Below are positions 10,813 through 20,803 of a stretch of 64,000 bases of DNA, piece by piece (the stretch's first letter is position 1; each line of letters opens with the position of its first letter). The notes under the pieces were generated by a model. That model searched no databases and was not told where the DNA came from. It saw nothing but the letters and a program-made list of their open reading frames with translations. Source of the DNA: Leucocoprinus leucothites (Eukaryota; Basidiomycota; Agaricomycetes; Agaricales; Agaricaceae); contig JAACJO010000007.1 of NCBI GenBank assembly GCA_013368445.1, forward strand, positions 992,001 through 1,056,000, written 5' to 3'. The position numbers and the translations under genes are program-made.

Positions 10813-12650
10813 ATGAAGTTCAACACACCCCTACCACAATCTTTACCCAAGGAGTGTGACAAGGCTGCAAAAATCTGTGCGTTCACCCCACAAGTTAAGA
10901 AACGGCTCGCTGAAGCATCTTACAGTCCAATCCTTTGTGGACAGCCGGAACAATGGACTCGATGGCGTCATACCACGAAGTGTGCTCCAAAACGCCAAAG
11001 GTTTCGCAATTTTCACTGTCGCGAAAGCAGGATTTGTTTTCTCTGCAAGGGCAGGAAGCGGGGTAGTCATAGCTAAGCTGGATCACGGACGTAAGTTTTA
11101 AATTTGTCGCCGATTTTCTCTGCATTACATTTCTTATGGCAATACCAAGAGTGGACTGCTCCTAGTGCCATAGGCACAGCTGGTTTTGGTTTTGGTGGGC
11201 AAGCTGGGGCAGAAGTGACAGACTTCCTTGTGGTCTTGAACACTCGTGCTGTGAGTTCTTGTTTCACCCGAGTGACTCTTATACTACTGAACACCTGGCC
11301 ATTGTTCTACATCAGGCGATTGTGAGTTCCACGGAAAAGCAAGAATTTGGCTGTTGAATTTCACCTTTTCAACTAGAGATCCTTCATGGCCGCAGGCTCC
11401 CTCCAGCTGGGTGGGAATCTGAGCATTGCACTCGGGCCGCTCGGACGGAATGGCGAGGCGATGGGATCAATGAGCTCAGGCGGGAAGGTGGCCGCTATGT
11501 AAGCTCGTCGGACCAAGTCACCAACACAGCTGATCTCTCCTACAGGTATAGCTATTCCAAAACCCGAGGATTGTTTGGGGGTATATCGATCGAAGGCTCC
11601 GTCATTGTTGAGCGCCAGGATGCTAATACTCAGGCTTACAATTCGCCAGTCACGGTTAAGATGCTACTTGGTGGTGCGGTTGATCCGCCACCATGGGCTG
11701 CAGGTCTGATTAAAACCCTCGAAAACTGTACTGGGATGCCTGGCCAACGAGGCTGGGTCCACGACGATTTTAATCCCTCTCTAGACCAGGGCTATGCATT
11801 TGCAGGGCCTAGCCCAAGCCCCCAAGCCAGTCCTTCTCCAAGCACGCAGTCTCGGAGACCTTCGTTCTTGAAACGAAAGAAGTCTGACAAGCAGCCCTTC
11901 CCGCCTGCACATTGGGAAATCAACGATGGCGAGGCCTCCCATCTCCCCGAGGCTCCCCGACATGGATACGATTTTGACAGAAACCCTAACAGTGTTAATA
12001 CGAGATTCGACAATGGCCTGGAACGTCGTGCGACGTTCACTTCCCCCAGTAATCTTCCAAAATCCCAGAGGTCGGATAACACACTTGTAACTGACCTTGA
12101 CGATCCTTTTGACAACGTCAATGCGGTAAATGCGGCGCCGGTCACTCGTGGGCATATGCCACACGCAACTTCCCTCGGTGGGAGTTTCAAGTACTCATAC
12201 TCCAACGAATCATCTTCCCCTGCTTCAAGATCTCCATCCCAGTCAATACACGGCAAGGCCCAAAATAATGACAATGCGTTCCCGAGTGCACCCTTCTCCG
12301 AGCCTCAGAAACGACATTCTTATATCCGGCCTGGGCCCAGATTGATGCAGTCTTTGGCACCCGAAGAAAGTATCGCGCGTGCCGTTGCACTGTACAACTT
12401 CAAAGCTGTTGAAGTAAGTGTTACGTTACTATTTGCTTCCGTAGATTGCGAAACTAACTGGATCAGGATGGAGACCTTTCTTTCAACAAAGGGGATGTCA
12501 TTACTATCATCAAGAAGAGCGACAGTACGGATGACTGGTAAGTTTCTGCGCTCATCAGCTCGTGTGGATGTTCAATGGAGAATTAGGTGGACCGGCCGAC
12601 TAAACGACAAAGAGGGCATTTTCCCTGCCAACTTCGTTGAGTTGGCTTAA
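10813..12650 (+). CDS. SYLF (DUF500)-SH3 actin-patch protein, Ysc84/Lsb3-like
   Basis: Homologue of yeast Ysc84/Lsb3 and animal SH3YL1, which bind and bundle actin and phosphoinositides at endocytic patches. The N-terminal SYLF domain shows GLDGVIPRSVLQNAKGFAI, the glycine-rich GTAGFGFGGQAGAEVTDF and SLQLGGNLSIALGPLGRNGE. A Pro/Ser-rich linker follows. The C-terminal SH3 domain has ARAVALYNFKAVE, the acidic DGDLSFNKGD loop, a W-W pair and GIFPANFVEL. Eight exons fit: 10813-10876, 10926-11090, 11150-11250, 11316-11321, 11377-11498, 11546-12413, 12467-12537 and 12587-12650. They total 1461 bases and 486 residues. Exon 4 is only six bases (Ala-Ile); it restores the conserved RA-[AV]-RSF stretch, and skipping it would stay in frame. 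It is convergent with PIF1. Confidence 0.9.
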
Positions 12651-12840
12651 GGCATCAGGAAGCTCTATTCTCTGGCCTCATCCTGTGTACGTCTTTCATC
12701 ACTCTGAGTGTTATCAGGAACCTGTGTATCACTATATTAGTCACCTCTCAATGTATTATAGTACATTTCATGATTTCGTGATGTAAGTCGTGATGGTATA
12801 TACAACTGCTCATAAAAGGGGTATAAAACTTTGCGACCTG

Positions 12841-15520
12841 CTAGCGGTACTCGTCGAAGGCCGAAAGTTCGTCATCGTCGGTATCAAACTCTTGTTCAGG
12901 AGTACTAACATTCTCCCCGTACCAAGCGAGAACTTTCGGGTCTGCCATAACTCTGTGAACCAAAGTCAAGATCAATGTTCACAGTAACAGAGAGGCGCGT
13001 ACTTTTCCTTCGAGAAATTCAGCACTTGGAGATGCTCCATATTTGTAGCCCTAGAAAGAGCTACATATGCCTGTCCCATCTCGAATGTTCGTCTCAAATC
13101 AACCCGGACTCTCTCCAATGTCTGACCTTGGGATTTGTGTACACTGAGTGCCCACGCCAGAATGAGGGGAAGCTGCAATCTCCTGGCCATCAGAGTCTCG
13201 CCATCACCGTTATTGACGGTAAAGTCAACAGGCGTCACAACTAGTGTTTCACCATTCGTGAATTTGATAACGGGCCATTTCCAATCGTACTTTAGTATTT
13301 CTTGCGTAACGAGATTGATGTTGGAGGTGCCGTTTCGGCTATGGAGTTTGTCTGACTCTACTTGAGCAATTTTAGTACCGGACTCGACGGCTTCCTTGGG
13401 GGTAGCAAAGTCGACGACTTGGCCTATAGAGCCATTGACAAGAATGCCTTGCCTCAAGTTCTAGGTAGGTTGAGTGTTAGAACATTGTGATTGTATTGCG
13501 TCCTCACGGTACCTTGATAAGCATGACCTGGGCGCCAACTTTCAATTCAAGTGTCTTTGGTGCCACGAGTTTGTCTAGAATGTCAAGCATCCGTTCATGT
13601 GATATCTGTTCACCTTTGTGATCGACTCCCTTGTGGTCTTGTGCTTCGTAAATTCGAGGTTCCCCGGGGAGTCGTCCCAATCGCCAAGTATTAGCATTGG
13701 CCACTTCCCTTCTGGTTGGGTACCTTGGGGGGAAACCAGAGTCATTTCTGTTTTCGAGGAACCATGGGATAAGGATGCTCACATTTCTGTAGGTTCAATA
13801 CCGTCGGAATAGGTTACGTTGCGTTCAAGGCTCTTGAAAATACGGATCGTCGACTCCTGCATCTTGCCGTAACGCATTTCGTTGAGCATATTTGCAAAGG
13901 CTAGCAAACAAAGTAGGATATTAGCTTAAGTTGGTACCGGAAATGTGAATATATACTTTGATCTCTCTGACGAAACACTTTTTTGAGCATCATAGGTGTC
14001 CCGATACAGGAATCCCAAGATCGCGCTTCAAATGCGAACTTTGCGGGAACTTCGCGTCCTTTTTTATCCCTGCCGGGGACTGGAGGAAGTTGACAGAAAT
14101 CGCCACATAGGACAAGCTAGTCAAACAATCAGCCTATGGTCTACAGGAAGTGATGTGATATTACTTGAATTCCACCAAACGGTCGAGAGTCGCCTCGAAG
14201 TTCTCGTGCGATTTCCTCCTTCGAAATTGTTTTAGTATTAGAGAAAATCGCAAGTTAATTCAGCAGTCTACCAGATAATCAAAGAGAGACCCGTCTATCA
14301 TAGAAACTGTCCATAGTTAAATGCATGTTTCCCCAAGCACCAGCGAGAACTTACGCTCATCGATGATCAACGCCTTCACTTGTTGCCAGCGTTTACGGAG
14401 CGATTCGAGGGATTTTTGATATCGAACCTTTTTGACAAACCTATCCACAGGCTCTTCTCCCAGTTTGATCCCAGCCCAGGAATGTAGCGTGACTCCACCA
14501 ATGTTGATAGCTGCAATTCCAGTAGAAGCGGTTATTGCGATCACGTTAGGAGAGTGACGGCCTGTCTTAAATTTGATTATCTCGCGTAGTAGTACCGATT
14601 TGCCGGTTCCTAGGCACCTACAGTGAGCCATGAGCAGCAAGATAGTCATGCACTTACCAGCAGAGCCAGTGAAAAATACATTTCCCCCTTCTTTGACTTC
14701 TGCAAAAACCCTACTTTGTTCCGGTGACAACACTACCTTCTGCTCTGGAGGGCTGGGTTCAATCCCAAGGGCGCGAGCATCCCGTTGAAGACCATCATCC
14801 GAGTCAACTGGGATTGGTGAGCTTTGTGTTCCCCTCGCAATAGTCCTTAGGTTTTCGGGGGAATACAATGCCGTTACGTCCGCCTTTGCTACAGCCAAAG
14901 TCAGTCCTGTCCTGTTCGCAGGACTCATGTACCTCACATTCAAGCCATCGTTCGGCTTCTTCTCGAGTTTTGAAACTTTGATGCATAGCTTTGGGATATC
15001 GAGAAACCTGACAGATCAAATAAGAGTGAAACGTATGAGAGAACATCTTCACTAACTTTCGCTGAACACTGGATAGCATAAAGTTCAGCAGCTCAGTGTT
15101 TATTAAGAAACGCCCTCATACCTCATCCCATGTCGTGTAGATATTTGGTGCGTCCCTTCCAACGGCGACTGCATAAAACTTCATTTTCGATGCCTTGGGC
15201 ATGGTCCTGAGATCGTGCGGAACAATGTGTGATATACCTACGAAGCTGTTCGACGTCGTCTTTCTACAGCCCTGATGTTTGAGTAGCCAGACAGCGATTG
15301 CAGAACGGTTGATTAGACAGAATCGATTAGGAAATGTGAGTGGGCGAGCGATCTCTGGTTCAGCAGCGAAATAGCCTTGACAAGCTTGAGGCTTGCCGAC
15401 CTGAGCGTTGAGTGAACGTTGTTTGATGCCATGACCCAATGATCTAGAAACGCGGTCACATGCTTTGATTGGCGCGTCACGTTTAAGTAAGGTAGGGGCC
15501 GACGCATTCGACCCCATCAC
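12841..15520 (-). CDS. PIF1: PIF1-family DNA helicase with RNase H1-type N-terminal domain
   Basis: An ATP-dependent 5'-3' DNA helicase of the PIF1 type, acting in genome or mitochondrial DNA maintenance. Exon 1 (15520-15122) and exon 2 (from 15007) encode a caulimovirus-VI/RNase H1 N-terminal hybrid-binding domain: KFYAVAVGRDAPNIYTTWDE, then VSRYPKAMHQSFKTREEAER. They are joined across a 114-base intron. The helicase motifs follow in order: GNVFFTGSAGTGKSVLLREI (motif I, split by an intron after GSAG), IIDELSMID (II), LVLCGDFCQLPP (III), KKVFRQ (IV), LALSVHKSQGQTLERV and QAYVALSRATNMEHLQVLNF (VI). The last exon ends in an acidic tail (DTDDDELSAFDEYR) at TAG 12843-12841. All motifs are intact, unlike the decayed relatives at 16.8-18.8 and 26.7-27.5 kb. 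Its start lies about 80 bases from the edge of the CpG-poor island. Confidence 0.87.
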
Positions 15521-16749
15521 GTGTTACTGTGACATAGCGTGATGGCGCACACTCGCACCCAGACTCGGTGCGTCGATGATCTCCCGACAAGCCATGGGCC
15601 ATAATTTAATGAGTGTACATAATGATAGACAATGCATCATGTTTGTACACATCATTAAGTAACATATTGATAGGTTATTCATCAGGTTTCGAGTCTGAAT
15701 CACTGGAGATGGTTTCTGGGATGACTTCAATGACCCCAATAAGGCAAGACTTACCATCATGAGCTCCAGAGGTATGTCTGCCAGCACTTTCTTTGTGTTA
15801 ACCTCAAATATTCAAATACATGAAGATGTGCCAATGTATGGAATGGGTGTACTGGTCTCAGGCAAAGGTGTGTCTTGGGGGCAATACTGGCATGTCTTCC
15901 TTTGACTTTGTTTTATTGATGTAAATTTATATTGTTGAAGGGGTTTAACATTACAAAGGCTTACTGTATGATGTCCCATAGCTAAAAGGCTGCCTGTGGG
16001 TGCATAGTGGAGGTTAATAGGTGCATTGACATGATGTGTGCCCTAAAAATAATGTGCATCCTAAATTCTGATCTTCCTTGGCAAATGTTCCAAAAAAGGG
16101 CTCAGAGGAAATTTTATAATATTAGATATCTACAGATCACCAGGTGAGTTTTTGCCCAAAAGTGCCTCAAAAAGGCGAAATTTACTAATCTAGTCCCAGC
16201 AAAAGAATGTCACATAAATTGTCACATGATGTGGTTGGATGCATCAGCCCCCTACCTTACATTATTCTGTGCCTCCCCAAGTGTGTTGCACAGGTGGGTT
16301 GATATAGCACATGAGTTATCCGCTTTTTTTGACATCAGGGCTGTCACTAGGAACTCTAAATATTCTGGTAATTAGTCAGTGCAACTCAGCCTAGGCTGGG
16401 AATACAATGTGACTATCAAAGACTAGGTGGAATATTGAGAGACAACTTTGGGTGATCCATTCAATTTCAGTATGTAACACCAGCATATGGCTACTGATGT
16501 TGTGACAGCCCCTCAATTCCAACTAAATCAGCTTTTTACTCTCATGCTGAGGGAACCAAGGCAACCCATTTCCGGTCTTAGAAAACCCCAAGACTTGAGC
16601 TTGGAATGGCAGTCATGAAAACCTGGCCCAAACAACCTCAAAAGGGTCAGGGGTCAAGGTTCTAGCCTGGTCAGTCTGTTCTGCAAATCATGTATTTCAA
16701 GTGAAAACACTGACCTCTTTGCACTCTTACAGAATAATGATCTTGTTTA

Positions 16750-18795
16750 CAATGAACCTAATAGCCAGGGCCTAAGACCAGTTCTACTAGCCTATGAGGT
16801 TACACTCTCTGCTGAGCAAAGCAACATTCTCAAGATCATAAAAAGGGGTGGTAATGTATTTTTTATAGGACCTGCAGGTATGTGGGCACAACTCTGAAGG
16901 GGACCATATATTCTCAGCACTATTCACAGGTACTAGCAAGTCTGTCCTTCTGAGAGCTATTATTAGGGAACTGCTTTAGGCAGGAAAGGAGATTACAATC
17001 ACAGCGACAACTGGAATAGCAGCCTTAGCAATTGGCAGTCAGACCCTTCACTTCTTTGCAGGTATTGGGATGAGAAATGAAGTTGCTGAGCTTCTGCTCA
17101 AAAAGGTCAAATGGTCTCATTGAAGTAAGGAAATGTGGCAGAGTATGCAATTTTGGTTAATCAATAAAGGTGCACCTTTATCCTAAATACAACAATTTTT
17201 GGATTTCAATGCCACTTCCAGTCTCAATGTTGAAGGCTGATTTATTCAACAAGCTGGTTGATTCAGAACTAGCAGCACTTTATTCTCATGTTGATGACCT
17301 GATAATGCTAGGAATACATTGCCCATGCTGTTCATAAAGACCATCAGCCTTTTGGTGGTATACAAGTTAGACACCTGGTTTTCAATGTAATTGGAGGCTG
17401 ACCAAAAGTAATAGCTTGTACTAGCAGAAGACTTCTTCCAACTCCTGCCTGTTGCTGTTAAAGGCTCCCCTGCTCCTCCCTATTATGCTTTTCAGGCTAG
17501 GTCCTGGAACAACTGCTTTCCTTATCCTTACTTTTTACAGCAGGTATTTTGATAGAAAGATAACAGTACATGTGATATGAAACTTAATATACCATAGGGT
17601 TTAATTAATACAGTCCCCTAGTATTTATTCAGATTTTATCATCTATGCAAGCTGAATATTTGAATCAACAGCAGATATCAATGTTGAAAAGCTTAGAAAG
17701 ACCTCTCATAGATGAGGAAGTGGGTGCAGTGCCTGTGCAACTGTCAGTTCATCAACTCCATTCTCAAAAAATCTTCTTTGGATACTGACTCTACCCTAGG
17801 TTGCAATATAACAGGGATGTCAGAAGCTTCAATTGGAGCCAATTGGATGCTTTACCAGATGAATTGAGGACATATTCATCAACATCAATAAACAGTGCTG
17901 GTTGGGATGTTTACCAAGAAGCTATTTCTCCCAAGAGTGCCAAGAATATCTTAGATACAACAACTCCAGCTCCAGAAAAGCTTTGTTTGAAGGTGAGGTC
18001 TTGAGAGTGTTTATTGTTGTATATAACATTCAACTTACTGGTTGAGGTTACAGGTGGGAGCATAGGTCATGCTCATTCAGGTATCCCTTTGTTGCCTGGC
18101 ACAAAGGCACCCCCTCTAACTGTGACCTTGCTTTACTTAGAATGTTGAGCAAGGTGTCCTTGTGAATGGAAGCATAGGTCGAATAGCTGACTTCATGACA
18201 ATTAGCCAGGCACATCATAAAGGTCTATCAATTTCCCTTCTGACCCAGGGTAACCAGAGCCCTGCTGACCTTGAGGAGTATGATAGCCTAGACTACAATG
18301 AACACTCTAACCTCAGGGCACCTCCCACCTAACACCATCTATTTCAATACTGGACCTACATTGAAAAGGATATTTTGACTTGATATAAGGCTTATCCCAC
18401 AATTGCCAAGTGGCCAATGTCCCTTCATGCCATTGACAATCATGTCTTCTCATTGAAGGAGGAATATCCTTTGGTTCACTTCAGGAATAGTCACTGACTT
18501 TTATGTGTCCCCATGTTCTTTGATCATACAGGCATCATGGGCAACATTGAGGCTCACAGAACCCAGGTTCCCCTTATCCTCTCCTGGGCAATTACCATCC
18601 ATAAATCCCAGGGACAGATCCTTGACTACATCAAAATTGATATGAAAAGGATTTTTGCTTGTGGGCAAGGTATGGATCTTGCCTGCAAATATTTCACTCA
18701 CTGCTCATTAATCTACTTTGTACAGCATATGTTGCTGTCTTCCATGCAACTTTGATGGATGTGCTTCAGATTATCAACTTCCAGCTAGATAAGTA
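16750..18795 (+). pseudogene. Decayed PIF1-like helicase copy
   Basis: A broken relative of the PIF1 helicase, reading rightward. Recognisable pieces in order are LSAEQSNILKIIKRGGNVFF-IGPAG and SKSVLLRAIIREL (motif I, near 16,800-16,980), ITATTGIAALAIGSQTLHFF, a fragment near 17,800-17,990 (RSFNWSQLDALPDELRTYSS), GVLVNGSIGRIADF (about 18,150), VPLILSWAITIHKSQGQIL (18,560-18,620) and LQIINFQLDKY, which ends at the Tc1 insertion. Stops and frame changes separate these pieces. An intron-like GTATGT...CACAG lies at the same codon (after G-P-A-G) as in the intact gene, so this copy arose from DNA and not from a spliced transcript. Motif I has an Ser where Gly is expected (T-S-K-S). CG is nearly absent. 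Confidence 0.75.
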
Positions 18796-19010
18796 CAGTG
18801 GCTCAAAAAACTGTCCCAATGTTTTCGCATTTTGGACATATTTGCTAATACCAGGGCAGATATATGGCCTAGCATCCTGAAAATATTCACACAGGTACCT
18901 TGACATATTGGGAGCATATATTCCCATGATCACATGACCTTGTCCATCAATGAATTATTAATGAATTATCGAAAATATCTACTCATTGGGACAGTTTTTT
19001 GACCCTCTGT
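18796..19010. repeat. Tc1 left terminal inverted repeat
   Basis: 215 bases. The outer motif TCAAAAAACTGTCCCAATG recurs near the inner end in opposite orientation (CATTGGGACAGTTTTTTGA, about 18,983-19,001). Each terminal repeat is therefore bounded by an inverted pair of putative transposase-binding motifs. It pairs with 20173-20387. Confidence 0.85.
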
Positions 19011-19021
19011 TATCTACCTAC

Positions 19022-20040
19022 TCAATACTTTGTATGACCTCCTCTTGCCCTGACAACTGCCTCAATCCTTCTGGGCATGGTTTCTATCAGCCTTTGGCAC
19101 CTTTCTGCTGGAATCTTATTCCACTCCTCTACTAGCCTCTCCCACAATTCAAATACTCCTTAGGTGGTCTTTCATATGCCTTCAGCTGGTCCTTCAGGTA
19201 GGTCCAGAGGTGTTCAATGGGATTTAGGTCAGGGGATTGTGCAGGGCATGATAGAACTTGAATGTTGTTGTCCACAAACCATTGTTGTCCCAGTTTTGAG
19301 GTGTGTTTTGGGTCATTATCCTGCTGGAATATCCTCTCCTCCTCCTCCATCTCCAACTTTTCAAAGCTTTCCACCACCCCATTGTCCAAAATCTCGCAGT
19401 ATTTCACTGCATCCATATTCCCTTGAACCTCAATCAGCTTTCCTACCCCATTCCACCCCATACACCCCCACACCATCATGTTACCACCTCCTCCATGTTT
19501 GACAGTAGGGAGAGTGGTCCTATCTGACAGTGGTTCCCCCCTCTCCTTCCAGGTATACACCTTTCCATCTGACCCAATCCTGTTGATCTTTGTTTCATCT
19601 GTCCACAACACCCTCTTCCAGTCCTCCACTGTCCAATTCCTATGTTCATGTGCAGAGTCAAGGCATTCCTCACAATGTTGCTTTTTGAGTAGAGGTCATT
19701 TGATCTTGGTTACAGAGCAAAATCCATTATCCTGAAGGGTATTTCTGACAGTTTGGGGTGTGACAGGGTCAGACAGAGTAGAGTTAATGAAATTTGTAGC
19801 CTGGACAGCATTATCTAGCTTTCCAGAGGTTATTTGGTGAATTATTGCTTTTTTATCATGAGGAGAAAGCTTGGAAGGATGTCCTCCCTTGTTGTTTTCC
19901 TTGTCCCCATCAACTTCTTTATTGATCCTCCCAACAGTAGACTTGCCTAGACTAGTTTTATGTTCAATATGGCACAAGGAATAGCCATCTTTGAGAAGAG
20001 AAGTGACTTGGGAGTATTAGGTAGAGGAGATAGCTTTCAT
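19022..20040 (-). pseudogene. Tc1/mariner DDE transposase, broken
   Basis: Remnant of the cut-and-paste transposase of the surrounding element. The N-terminal helix-turn-helix region reads LGKSTVGRINKEV and GHPSKLSPHDKKAIIHQI. The catalytic part shows VLWTDETKINRIG (first Asp), IFQQDNDPKHTS (second Asp) and SPDLNPIEHLWTYLK (Glu), consistent with a DD34E Tc1 enzyme. Three lesions break it: TAA at 20019-20017, TGA at 19698-19696, and a frame change near 19,160 that moves the C-terminal tail (about 19,160-19,022) to another frame. Both stops can be explained by single C-to-T changes. CG is nearly absent, as in the rest of the old island. Confidence 0.85.
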
Positions 20041-20172
20041 GATGTAGTGGCAGGAAGAAAGACAGTTGTAGCCATCTCAACATGTCAACCAAGGTCACAT
20101 GATCTTGTTTACTACTCCCACACCTGCCCTGATGCTCCCCTGGCATGTTACAAGATAGATACTGGGAGGCTG

Positions 20173-20387
20173 ACAGGGGGTCAAAAAACTGTCCCAATGA
20201 GTAGATATTTTTAATAATTCATTACTAATTCATTGATGGACAAGGTCATGTGATCATGTGAATATATGCTCCCAATATGTCAAGGTACCTGTGTGAATAT
20301 TTTCAGGATGCTAGGCCATATATCTGCCCTGGTATTAGCAAATATGTCCAAAATGCGAAAACATTGGGACAGTTTTTTGAGCCACTG
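20173..20387. repeat. Tc1 right terminal inverted repeat
   Basis: 215 bases, complementary to 18796-19010 with about five differences. It contains the same inverted pair of CATTGGGACAGTTTTTTGA-type motifs at its inner and outer ends. It ends at the TA shared with the copia LTR fragment. Confidence 0.85.
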
Positions 20388-20544
20388 TACTCTGTATTTT
20401 CCTTGTAATTCTACAGTCAATTCTACACTCTCAGTCGCAACTACTACCTCGAATATACTCCCATAACAGACCAACTGCCTAGTAAAGTGAGTTCTGACCT
20501 TGTCGTCTACCTTCACCGCTACGCTCCCCGTTGCTGCTTCGACA
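20388..20544 (+). repeat. Partial 5' LTR of the copia element
   Basis: 157 bases matching 26397-26553 with five differences. The retained part begins immediately after the TATAAA of the LTR, so U3 and the TATA box are lost and this LTR should not drive transcription. It ends in CGACA, next to the primer-binding site. Confidence 0.9.
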
Positions 20545-20557
20545 GGTTATGGGCCCC
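20545..20557 (+). promoter_or_regulatory. Primer-binding site, initiator tRNA-Met anticodon-loop type
   Basis: Directly after the LTR end, GGTTATGGGCCCC is complementary to the GGGCCCAUAACC anticodon stem-loop of eukaryotic initiator tRNA-Met. It does not resemble a tRNA 3' end. This half-tRNA priming is known for Drosophila copia and yeast Ty5. Confidence 0.7.
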
Positions 20558-20803
20558 AATCGCCAGCTCGATATTGCACTAGCTGACTAGCTCGCTGTGC
20601 TTGATGTCTGAGAAGGACTAGATTGACCTGTTATGGGAAGGCCGCTTCCTAGCGCCACCGCTGTACCTTGTAAAAGGCCCAGCATTCCTTCTCATTTCTG
20701 TGTCTTACCCTAGCCCTTAGGCGATTTGGGTTCGAAACCTTGCTCGATTAGCGCATCACTGCTGCTTCTAACGAACAACGTTGACTGATGACTTCTTTTC
20801 AGA

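Larger units (their letters stand above)
18796..20387. mobile_element. Tc1/mariner element with 215-bp terminal inverted repeats
   Basis: A 1592-bp element flanked by TA on both sides (18794-18795 and 20388-20389), as expected for Tc1/mariner target duplication. The ends are CAGTGGCTCAAAAAACTGTC and its complement. The inverted repeats run about 215 bases on each side with about five mismatches. They enclose a minus-strand DDE transposase remnant. The left flank is PIF1-like helicase remnant, but the right flank is the inside of a copia LTR, so the two TAs may not come from a single insertion event. Confidence 0.88.
15600..20390. other. CpG-depleted island, left part
   Basis: From about 15,600 the sequence almost stops using CG. 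For example, 16,501-17,100 holds only two CG dinucleotides, at a GC content where roughly 25-30 would be expected, while TG and CA are common. The Tc1 element inside shows the same bias. Flanking host genes and the copia element use CG freely. This is the mark of old cytosine methylation and deamination. Apart from the helicase remnant and the Tc1 element, I see no gene in 15,600-16,750. Confidence 0.75.

Noticed and set aside
15524..15787. An 87-codon minus-strand frame upstream of PIF1
   Set aside because: It has no family similarity, no splice context, and lies across the edge of the CpG-poor island. It looks like chance.
20715..20760. tRNA-like GGGTTCGAAACC near 20,727
   Set aside because: It resembles a T-arm box but no acceptor stem or anticodon arm can be folded around it, and it lies in the retrotransposon leader.
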